DNA from: Burkholderia sp. H160
GTDB taxonomy: Bacteria; Pseudomonadota; Gammaproteobacteria; Burkholderiales; Burkholderiaceae
Direction of reading: 5' to 3'
DNA: 32,987 nt
Assembly: GCA_000173575.1 (NCBI GenBank)
Contig: ABYL01000080.1
Location: forward strand, 1 to 32,987
Both the position numbers and the translations under genes were made by a program. Below are positions 26,957 to 32,987 of the stretch, piece after piece (position 1 is the first letter of the stretch; each line of letters starts with the position of its first letter). Below the pieces are notes generated by a model. That model was not told the DNA's origin and did no database searches. It saw only the letters and a program-made list of their open reading frames with translations.

Positions 26957-27850
26957 TTAAGCCACCAGCTTCGATGATTCGCCGATGTCGACCGGCGCAT
27001 CGCGGTGCCGCACAATCACATTCGCCGAAGTTGCGAGACGCGCGGCAAGCGTCTCCGCGATGAACACCGAGCGGTGCTGGCCGCCCGTGCAACCGATTGC
27101 GACGGTCAGGTAGCTGCGATTGTCGTCGCGGAAATGCGGCAGCCACTTGGACAGATATTTCTCGATGTCGTCGATCATCTCGTGGACGACCGGCTGCGCA
27201 TCGAGAAAATCCATCACCGGTTTGTCGAGGCCGGTGAGCGGCCTCAATTCATGATCGTAGTATGGGTTCGGCAGCGTGCGTACGTCGAATACAAAATCCG
27301 CGTCGAGGGGGATGCCGCGCTTGAAGCCGAACGACTCGAACATCAGCACGAGCCCTGAGTCCTCCTGCTCGATGAAGCGCTTGACCCATGCGCGCAGCAC
27401 GTTCGCGCGCAGATTGCTGGTGTCGATCTGATGGCCGAATTCAGCCAGGCCCGCGACCAGTTCACGCTCGCGCTCGATCGCTTCGGCGAGCGACGTGAGC
27501 AGGCCCACGTCCGCATCGTGCGCGGGCGAGCCGGACAGTGGATGGCGGCGACGGGTTTCGGAAAAGCGTTGAATCAGCGACTGGGTGCTCGCGCTGAGGA
27601 ACAGCACGCGCACGTCGTGCGAGCGCTTGAGGTCGCGGATCATCGCGGGCATTTCGTCGAGCGACGAACCGGAGCGCGCGTCGATCGCGACCGCGAGACG
27701 ATCCTGGCCGTCCGCGGCGAGGTAGGTGGCGAGTTGCTGCAGAAAACGCGGCGGCAGATTGTCGACGCAGTAATAGCCTGCGTCTTCGAGCGCGTTCAGG
27801 GCAACCGACTTGCCGGAGCCGGATATACCGGTGATCAGAATTATGCGCAT
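26957..27850 (-). CDS. rapZ: RNase adapter protein RapZ (nucleotide-binding)
   Basis: P-loop nucleotide-binding protein. In E. coli it delivers the sRNA GlmZ to RNase E and senses glucosamine-6-phosphate; the RNA target in betaproteobacteria is not known to me. The 297-aa protein begins [15 protein letters not shown] with Walker A at residues 8-15, then [15 protein letters not shown]. The C-terminal region has [38 protein letters not shown] and [12 protein letters not shown], all family hallmarks. I start at the conserved MRIIL (27850); the frame opens 15 codons earlier without homology. It lies 97 bp after hprK, in the usual PTS-Ntr cluster. Confidence 0.95.
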   Translation of the reverse strand: MRIILITGISGSGKSVALNALEDAGYYCVDNLPPRFLQQLATYLAADGQDRLAVAIDARSGSSLDEMPAMIRDLKRSHDVRVLFLSASTQSLIQRFSETRRRHPLSGSPAHDADVGLLTSLAEAIERERELVAGLAEFGHQIDTSNLRANVLRAWVKRFIEQEDSGLVLMFESFGFKRGIPLDADFVFDVRTLPNPYYDHELRPLTGLDKPVMDFLDAQPVVHEMIDDIEKYLSKWLPHFRDDNRSYLTVAIGCTGGQHRSVFIAETLAARLATSANVIVRHRDAPVDIGESSKLVA

Positions 27851-27947
27851 GGAGTCGTCGAAAGCGTAGATTTCATCATAGCATCTGGCCTCCATGCGCG
27901 TGCCCGCGGTCTGCCTTCTGCGAGTGCTTCATGGCGCTGCGGCGGGC

Positions 27948-28916
27948 TTAGATCAATTTGCCGGGAAACTGGCTATCGGGATCTTGCATGGCGAGACGTT
28001 GCCGATCCATGAAATCGCGCAGCGTGTCGATGCCGCGCAGCTGCAGGATCGTATTGCGCACGGCCGCTTCGACCAGCACCGCGAGGTTGCGGCCCGCGGC
28101 CACCTGGATTGTCACCTTGCTGATCGGCAGGCCGAGCACGTCAACGGTCTGGCTTTCCAGCGGCAGTCGCTGGAATTCGCCGTCCGGACGGCGCACCAGT
28201 TGCACGATCAGCTTCAGCTTCATTTTGCGGCGCACCGCCGTTTCGCCGAAGATCGTCTTGATGTCGAGCAGACCCAGGCCGCGCACTTCGAGCAGGTTCT
28301 GCAGCAGCGGCGGACAGCGTCCTTCGACGAAGTCCGGGCCGAGGCGCACGAAGTCGACCGCGTCATCGGCGACGAGACCGTGGCCGCGGCTGATCAGCTC
28401 GAGGCCGAGTTCGCTTTTGCCTAGACCCGAGTCGCCGGTCAGCAGCACGCCCATGCCGAGGATGTCCAGAAACACGCCGTGCAGCGTCGCGCGCGGCGCG
28501 AGAATGCGCGACATGTAAAGACGCAGGCTATCGATCACCGCGGCCGCCGAGGTCGGCGTCGTGAACAGCGGCGTCGACGAGCGCGTGCAGCGCAGCACCA
28601 GCTCCGGCGGCGCGGCGACTCCGCCCGCGACGACGAGAAACGGCGGCTCGAGCGCGATCAGCTCGGCCATGTGGCGCGAGCGGTCTTCGTCGGTCTGCCG
28701 TTTGTAATAGTCGATTTCCGCGTCGCCAAGCACCTGGATCCGGTTCGGGTGGATCAGGTTCAGGTGGCCGACGAGGTCGGCGCTCGAGGTGGCATTGGCG
28801 ACCGATTCCGAAGAAAAGCCGCGCTCCCAGCCTTCATGCCCCGTGAGCCAGCTGAGCTTCAGCATGGCGGCGTTGTCGTCGAAAATGCTTTGGGCGTTGA
28901 TGCTGGACGTATCCAT
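27948..28916 (-). CDS. hprK: HPr kinase/phosphorylase
   Basis: Phosphorylates a serine of HPr and reverses this by phosphorolysis. In betaproteobacteria it belongs to the regulatory PTS and may act on NPr or HPr. The 322-aa protein has the N-terminal domain (~1-135) and the catalytic domain with [14 protein letters not shown], Walker A GDSGLGKS (161-168) and the signature [15 protein letters not shown]. These are all complete, so the enzyme should be active. ATG 28916 has GGAG 10 bases upstream. It lies 80 bp after ptsN. Confidence 0.97.
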   Translation of the reverse strand: MDTSSINAQSIFDDNAAMLKLSWLTGHEGWERGFSSESVANATSSADLVGHLNLIHPNRIQVLGDAEIDYYKRQTDEDRSRHMAELIALEPPFLVVAGGVAAPPELVLRCTRSSTPLFTTPTSAAAVIDSLRLYMSRILAPRATLHGVFLDILGMGVLLTGDSGLGKSELGLELISRGHGLVADDAVDFVRLGPDFVEGRCPPLLQNLLEVRGLGLLDIKTIFGETAVRRKMKLKLIVQLVRRPDGEFQRLPLESQTVDVLGLPISKVTIQVAAGRNLAVLVEAAVRNTILQLRGIDTLRDFMDRQRLAMQDPDSQFPGKLI

Positions 28917-28996
28917 GAGTCAGTGACTCCAGTTTGAGCCGCTTGCCGGGCCTTACCTGCGTGCGTGCGCGCGTACGAACTACCGCCGCCGTTGCA

Positions 28997-29452
28997 TCAA
29001 GGTTGCCACTGAGTGAGCAGGCGATGCAACGATTCGCGGTCTTCTTCAGTGTGCAACCGCTCGCGGGCGTCGCGATCGGACAGCAACTGCGCGATCTCGG
29101 ACAGAATTTCGAGGTGCTGTTGAGTGGCCTGCTCCGGGACGAGCAGGAAGATCAGCAGTGAGACCGGCTGGCCGTCCGGCGCTTCGAAGGGGATGGGTTC
29201 GGCGAGTCTGACGAATGCGGCCTGCGGCTGCTTGAGGCCCTTGATCCGCCCATGCGGAATCGCGACGCCTTCGCCGAGCCCGGTCGAGCCGAGTCGTTCT
29301 CGCGCAAAAAGATTGTCTGTGACGGTACTGCGGGCGATGCCGTTCTGGTTCTCGAAGATCAGGCCCGCTTGCTCGAACACGCGTTTCTTGCTGGTGACCG
29401 ATAGTCCGATGACGACGTTATCGAGGGGAAGAAATTTGGCTAAACGATTCAT
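28997..29452 (-). CDS. ptsN: PTS EIIA-Ntr regulatory protein
   Basis: Terminal phosphate acceptor of the nitrogen PTS. It does not move sugars but controls partners such as potassium transport and stress responses in other bacteria. The 151-aa EIIA domain has the phosphorylated histidine in EGVAIPHGRI (H67) and typical flanks (TGLGEGVAIPHG, VSLLIFLLVPEQATQQHLEILSEIAQLL). I chose ATG 29452 (MNRLAKFLPLDNVV), the family start, over 29512 in the same frame. No strong ribosome binding site is visible. A terminator separates it from hpf upstream, so it must have its own promoter. Confidence 0.96.
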   Translation of the reverse strand: MNRLAKFLPLDNVVIGLSVTSKKRVFEQAGLIFENQNGIARSTVTDNLFARERLGSTGLGEGVAIPHGRIKGLKQPQAAFVRLAEPIPFEAPDGQPVSLLIFLLVPEQATQQHLEILSEIAQLLSDRDARERLHTEEDRESLHRLLTQWQP

Positions 29453-29786
29453 TTTGACAGGCGAAAACGTGGCCTGAGTTCTCCCCACCGGGGCGGTTGA
29501 GTGGCGTTCCATTCGTTTGATGCTGGCGAAGACGGGCGGGGAGAGTCGATCGCAAAAATGTGAGACTTTGGCCGGCCTACTTCATCAGAACTGGCTTGAC
29601 CCCGATGGTAACCGGAACATTATAGATCAGGGTGACAGCCGATGGTGCGGCGCGCCATCTATGCATATCAGGTTTTTCACCGCTTGCGGAGCGGCGCATG
29701 CCGCGCTGCGCAAACGTCGGCGGGAACGGTTGAACGCGGCCTCGACGAGGCGCGGCGGCGGCGAGCGGAAACCGCGCGCCAAAACG
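29453..29786 (-). other. Gene-free upstream region of ptsN
   Basis: Part of a 400-bp stretch between hpf and ptsN without a convincing gene. A perfect -10 TATAAT on the minus strand (29624-29619) is a candidate ptsN promoter with a leader of about 160 bases, but no good -35 stands at the right distance. The part from ~29690 to 29780 is G+C-rich and repetitive (CGGCG-type) without clear structure. Confidence 0.35.
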
Positions 29787-29812
29787 AAAAACCGCCCGGT
29801 CGCGGGCGGTTT
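29787..29812 (-). terminator. Intrinsic terminator of hpf
   Basis: Ten-bp stem: AAACCGCCCG with CGGGCGGTTT (29789-29798 and 29803-29812, loop of 4). It is followed on the minus strand by TTTTCGTTTT, about 40 bases after the hpf stop. Confidence 0.85.
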
Positions 29813-29852
29813 GACGAGCTCAGGGGAAATGAGGAATTCCCTCTAATTTCTC

Positions 29853-30209
29853 CTATTGCGGCGGCACGTCTAGTTGCGGCGCCGGCTGATACTTGATCGC
29901 TTCGTGCTGATGGCCCTGCAGACGATCCTTGTGGCGTATCACCTGCCTGTCGAGCTTGTCGATCATCAGATCGATCGCAGCGTACAAATCACTGTCACAA
30001 CTCTCGACGAAAATATCCTTACCCTTCAGGTGGAGGTTGATTTCCACCTTTTGACGCTTTTCCTTTTCCTTATGGTTGTCGACCGAGAGGACCACACTGC
30101 CGTCGATGACCTGATCAAAATGTCTTAGCACCCTGTCCAGTTTGGTGATCACGTATTCGCGCAACGCAGGCGTTACTTCGAGGTGGTGTCCACTGATCTT
30201 GAGATTCAT
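29853..30209 (-). CDS. hpf: Ribosome hibernation promoting factor, short form
   Basis: Binds the 30S subunit in stationary phase and promotes 100S ribosome dimers. The 118-aa single-domain protein (S30AE family) reads [24 protein letters not shown], then VINLHLKG-type strands (here [36 protein letters not shown]). It lacks the C-terminal dimerisation domain of long HPF. I chose ATG 30209 because GGAG stands 7 bases upstream; the frame opens far earlier without homology. It follows rpoN, as in most proteobacteria. Confidence 0.95.
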   Translation of the reverse strand: MNLKISGHHLEVTPALREYVITKLDRVLRHFDQVIDGSVVLSVDNHKEKEKRQKVEINLHLKGKDIFVESCDSDLYAAIDLMIDKLDRQVIRHKDRLQGHQHEAIKYQPAPQLDVPPQ

Positions 30210-30379
30210 AGTGCTTCTCCAAGCTAATGGCCGCTTGGTCCGCACAATGACAAAGGTCCGGTCGATCTGACGGCTTGCCCGTGCCGCCCCCCGGTGACGG
30301 ACATCTGGCAGGTCGCAGCGGCCGGCCTGTCCGCCAGGTGCGGAGCGGCCGGTAAATGCCCGCTGCAAAACGCGGCGGG

Positions 30380-31897
30380 CTACAGAGACTTGCGCAGGTT
30401 GACTGCCGGGATTTTGAGCGCCTCACGGTATTTCGCAACGGTACGTCGTGCGACCACGAAGCCCTGTTCCGCCAGCAGTTCGGCTATGCGACTGTCTGAA
30501 AGTGGCGATTTCGGGTTTTCCGCTCCTATCAGTTGTTTGATCAGCGCGCGAATGGCCGTGGAGGAGGCCGCGCCGCCGGTGTCCGTCGAAACGTGTGAAC
30601 CGAAAAAGTACTTGAATTCCAGCGTCCCGAATGGGGTCAGCATGTATTTGCCGGTTGTCACACGCGAGACAGTCGACTCGTGTAGGCCCAGCGTATCAGC
30701 TATTTCCCGCAAAACCAAGGGGCGCATGGCAATTTCGCCGTGCACAAAAAAGCTCTTTTGACGCTCGACAATTGCCTGCGCAACCCGCAGGATCGTCTCG
30801 AAACGCTGCTGGATGTTTTTGATCAGCCAGCGTGCTTCCTGGAGTTGCTGACGCAACGATCCACTGCCGGGATCGCCGCGGTTATTGCGCAGAATATTCG
30901 CGTATAGATGGTTGATGCGCAGCTTCGGCACCACCTCGGGATTCAGTTCCGCCTGCCAGCCCTGTGCCGTTTTGCGCACCATGATGTCGGGCACCACGTA
31001 GTCCGCTTCGGCCTTGCCGTAGGCGGCGCCTGGAAATGGTTCGAGCGAGCGGATCAGCATGTGCGCGTCGCGCAGTTCGTCGTCGCTGGCCTTCAGGTGC
31101 TTGCGCAGGCGCGTGAAATCGCGCGCGGCGAGCAGCTCCAGGTAATGGCCGACAATGTCTAGCGCGAGCGTGCGCGTGGGCGATGGATCGAGCCGCAGCA
31201 ATTGCAGCTTCAGACATTCGGACGCGGAGCGCGCGCCGACTCCCGACGGGTCGAAGCTATGCAGCAGCGCGAGCGCGGCATTCAGTTCGTCGAGATCGAC
31301 TTCGAGTTCTTCGGGCAGGTCGGCCAGCACTTCTTCGAGCGTAGCGGCGAGATAGCCGTCGTCGTCGAGCGATTCGATCAGGAACGTGATGAGTGCGCGG
31401 TCGCGCGGGCTCGCCTGGGTGACGCGCAGTTGCGCCATCAGATGGTCGCGCAGCGACGTGCTCGATTCGTGGATTTGCAGCGGAGGCAGGTCGTCGTCGT
31501 CTGACGCGTTGCCGGAGCGGCCGTAGTCGTCGAGGTTCCACTGCGACGAGTCGCCGCCGCCGTCGCCCGCGAGGCCGTTGTATTCGTCGACACCCTGCGG
31601 CTCGCCGCTTTCGGCGCGCTCGCCGGTGCCCTCGGACGATGTCGAGCCGTTGCCAGCCATCGGATCGGCAGGCGCGGAGGAGCCCGGTGTCTGGGCGATC
31701 ACGGAACCATCGGCCGCCACCCGCAACGGGCTCGCTATCCACTCGTCTTCGTTTTCGAGGAGGGGATTCTGCGAGATCGCCATGGCGACTTCCTGCTGCA
31801 ATTCGAGCGTCGACAACTGCAGCAGCCGGATGGACTGTTGCAGTTGCGGCGTCAGCGCAAGATGCTGCGATAGGCGGAGTTGGAGGCTGGCTTTCAT
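30380..31897 (-). CDS. rpoN: RNA polymerase sigma-54 factor RpoN
   Basis: Directs transcription of enhancer-dependent genes (nitrogen, motility and others). The 505-aa protein has the Gln/Leu-rich region I ([29 protein letters not shown]) and a long acidic region II with Gly/Ser/Asp-rich stretches (~50-150). The core-binding domain follows, then the helix-turn-helix [22 protein letters not shown] and the RpoN box [10 protein letters not shown] (~483-492). I start at ATG 31897, the conserved N-terminus. It follows lptB, but a strong terminator lies in between, so a promoter of its own between 31898 and 32039 is expected. Confidence 0.97.
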   Translation of the reverse strand: MKASLQLRLSQHLALTPQLQQSIRLLQLSTLELQQEVAMAISQNPLLENEDEWIASPLRVAADGSVIAQTPGSSAPADPMAGNGSTSSEGTGERAESGEPQGVDEYNGLAGDGGGDSSQWNLDDYGRSGNASDDDDLPPLQIHESSTSLRDHLMAQLRVTQASPRDRALITFLIESLDDDGYLAATLEEVLADLPEELEVDLDELNAALALLHSFDPSGVGARSASECLKLQLLRLDPSPTRTLALDIVGHYLELLAARDFTRLRKHLKASDDELRDAHMLIRSLEPFPGAAYGKAEADYVVPDIMVRKTAQGWQAELNPEVVPKLRINHLYANILRNNRGDPGSGSLRQQLQEARWLIKNIQQRFETILRVAQAIVERQKSFFVHGEIAMRPLVLREIADTLGLHESTVSRVTTGKYMLTPFGTLEFKYFFGSHVSTDTGGAASSTAIRALIKQLIGAENPKSPLSDSRIAELLAEQGFVVARRTVAKYREALKIPAVNLRKSL

Positions 31898-32039
31898 GGC
31901 AAGTTGAGATTCATTGTAGAGAGTTTGCCACGACCGCGATACCTTGCGGCACTCGCAATTTACGGATACGCCCAATTGGCGTGCCGAGAGCCGCGCGGCG
32001 CCAGCCTGCGCCGCCTGAAAACGGATGTGCGGGTGCCGC

Positions 32040-32086
32040 AAAAACGGCGTCCCCGGCCCGCGGGCTTGCGGGGCCGGGGACGCCGT
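32040..32086 (-). terminator. Very strong terminator after lptB
   Basis: A perfect 16-bp G+C-rich stem (32044-32059 with 32071-32086, loop of 11) is followed on the minus strand by a run of five Ts (TTTTTGCGG). It starts 7 bases after the lptB stop and separates lptB from rpoN. Confidence 0.85.
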
Positions 32087-32092
32087 GTGTGC

Positions 32093-32890
32093 TTACATGC
32101 GGAAGTGCTCGCCCAGATAGACGCGCCGCACGCTTTCGTTTTCGATGATGTCGCTGGGCGCGCCGGCGGCCAGTACGCTGCCGTCGCTGATGATGTACGC
32201 GTGGTCGCAGATCCCGAGCGTCTCGCGCACGTTGTGGTCGGTAATCAGGACGCCGATATTGCGCTGCTTCAGAAACTTGACGATCTTCTGGATTTCCAGC
32301 ACCGCGATCGGATCGACGCCCGCGAACGGTTCGTCGAGCAGAATGAAGCTGGGGTTGGTTGCCAGAGCGCGCGCGATTTCAACGCGACGGCGCTCACCGC
32401 CCGACAGCGACAGCGCCGGATTTTCACGCAGATGCGCGATCTGCAGCTCGTCGAGCAGCGCTTCGGTGCGCGACGTGATCACGTCCTTGCTGAGGCGCTT
32501 GCCGTTTTCGTCGACCTGCAATTCCAGCACCGCGCGAATATTCTCCTCGACACTCAGCTTGCGGAACACCGACGCTTCCTGAGGCAGATACGACAGTCCG
32601 AGCGACGCGCGTTTGTGAATGGGCAACAGGCTGATCGGCTTGCCGTCCAGATCGATTTCGCCGGCGTCGAGCGGCACGAGGCCGACGATCATATAGAACG
32701 ACGTGGTCTTGCCGGCACCGTTCGGGCCGAGCAGACCGACCACTTCGCCGCTCTTCACGTCGAGTGACACGTCCTTGACGACCGTGCGCGAGCCGTAGCG
32801 CTTCTTCAGATTGCGCACGACCAGCGAGCTGCTGGTGCCGGCCGGCTTGCGATGGGGGAGGGGCGTGATTGTGCTGCTGACGGTGCTCAC
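32093..32890 (-). CDS. lptB: LPS export ABC transporter ATP-binding protein LptB (GTG start)
   Basis: ATPase of LptB2FG, which pulls LPS out of the inner membrane towards the LptA bridge. The 265-aa protein has Walker A GPNGAGKT (55-62), the Q-loop in [14 protein letters not shown], the signature [15 protein letters not shown], Walker [14 protein letters not shown], and the switch histidine in [12 protein letters not shown]. It has an N-terminal extension of about 22 residues relative to E. coli LptB. The start is GTG 32890, overlapping the lptA stop as GTGA, with GGGAG about 10 bases upstream; translation is probably coupled. Confidence 0.97.
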   Translation of the reverse strand: MSTVSSTITPLPHRKPAGTSSSLVVRNLKKRYGSRTVVKDVSLDVKSGEVVGLLGPNGAGKTTSFYMIVGLVPLDAGEIDLDGKPISLLPIHKRASLGLSYLPQEASVFRKLSVEENIRAVLELQVDENGKRLSKDVITSRTEALLDELQIAHLRENPALSLSGGERRRVEIARALATNPSFILLDEPFAGVDPIAVLEIQKIVKFLKQRNIGVLITDHNVRETLGICDHAYIISDGSVLAAGAPSDIIENESVRRVYLGEHFRM

Positions 32891-32987
32891 TGGTTCGGCG
32901 CTCCCTGGATCGAGTTGGACGGCGTGAGCGTGGCCGACGCGCCGGTCAGCGGCCCGGCGCCGGCGTTGCGCGGCGCCAGCATCGCGC
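32887..32987 (-). CDS. lptA: LptA C-terminal end (partial, cut by window edge)
   Basis: A 33-codon tail in the third minus-strand frame ends in [13 protein letters not shown] and a TGA stop that overlaps the lptB GTG start by four bases (GTGA). The position directly before lptB and the low-complexity Ala/Gly/Pro tail fit LptA, the periplasmic LPS bridge protein, whose end is of this kind in Burkholderia (from memory). The start and the beta-jellyroll domain lie outside the window. Confidence 0.75.
   Translation of the reverse strand, partial: AMLAPRNAGAGPLTGASATLTPSNSIQGAPNQ

Noticed and set aside
30358-30380. Hairpin at the rpoN stop codon
   Set aside because: The 6-bp stem lacks a T-run; it is not a convincing terminator.

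Overview
The window looks like a core chromosomal segment of a high-G+C betaproteobacterium, most likely Burkholderia or Paraburkholderia. The evidence is the order lptA-lptB-rpoN-hpf-ptsN-hprK-rapZ, an HPr kinase beside PTS-Ntr genes, a sigma-32 gene under a CIRCE operator, an L25 of the long Ctc type after prs, and FtsY, RpoH and CydA proteins of Burkholderia type. I saw no phage, insertion sequence, CRISPR array or obvious island. Nearly everything is a recognisable conserved gene, and I found no undescribed multi-gene system. The interesting signals are regulatory or concern individual protein domains.

Layout. 1-3.8 kb (+): the end of a multiphosphoryl PTS protein (HPr-EI) and nagE, the N-acetylglucosamine permease. 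3.98-7.0 kb (-): cydP-cydA-cydB, the bd-type quinol oxidase. 7.4-8.5 kb (-): rpoH, with a sigma-E-like promoter whose predicted start lies inside a perfect CIRCE operator. 8.7-9.7 kb (+): a PagL-like lipid A deacylase and an NTF2-fold protein. 9.8-12.2 kb (-): ybiB, then a short leucine-rich leader ORF, then a leuA paralogue lacking its C-terminal third. 12.4-13.8 kb (+): an FAH-family hydrolase and a zeta-class GST isomerase. 13.9-15.0 kb (-): ftsY. 15.3-16.9 kb (+): rsmD, coaD and a YfhL-type ferredoxin. 16.9-24.2 kb (-): hisC, pth, rplY, prs, tRNA-Gln, ispE, lolB and a TPR protein, of which the TPR-lolB-ispE-tRNA-prs-rplY-pth part is the classic proteobacterial cluster. 24.25-26.2 kb (+): mutM and mutY, both for oxidised guanine repair. 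26.3-33.0 kb (-): a LON-domain protein, rapZ, hprK, ptsN, hpf, rpoN, lptB and the end of lptA.

How the genes connect. Both PTS branches are present: the sugar branch (EI-HPr and NagE) at the left end and the regulatory branch (PtsN, HprK, RapZ) at the right. Envelope functions recur (LptA/LptB for LPS export, LolB for lipoproteins, a PagL-like lipid A enzyme, FtsY for membrane targeting). So does stress control (RpoH, RpoN, HPF, MutM/MutY). Several operon joints carry strong intrinsic terminators (after lptB, hpf and rplY), so conserved gene order here does not mean one simple transcript.

Starts were re-chosen by ribosome binding site where possible. nagE, cydA, rpoH, rplY, hpf, ptsN, rpoN, rapZ, lolB and ftsY all begin inside longer open frames. 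All family assignments come from reading the proteins; no database search was run.
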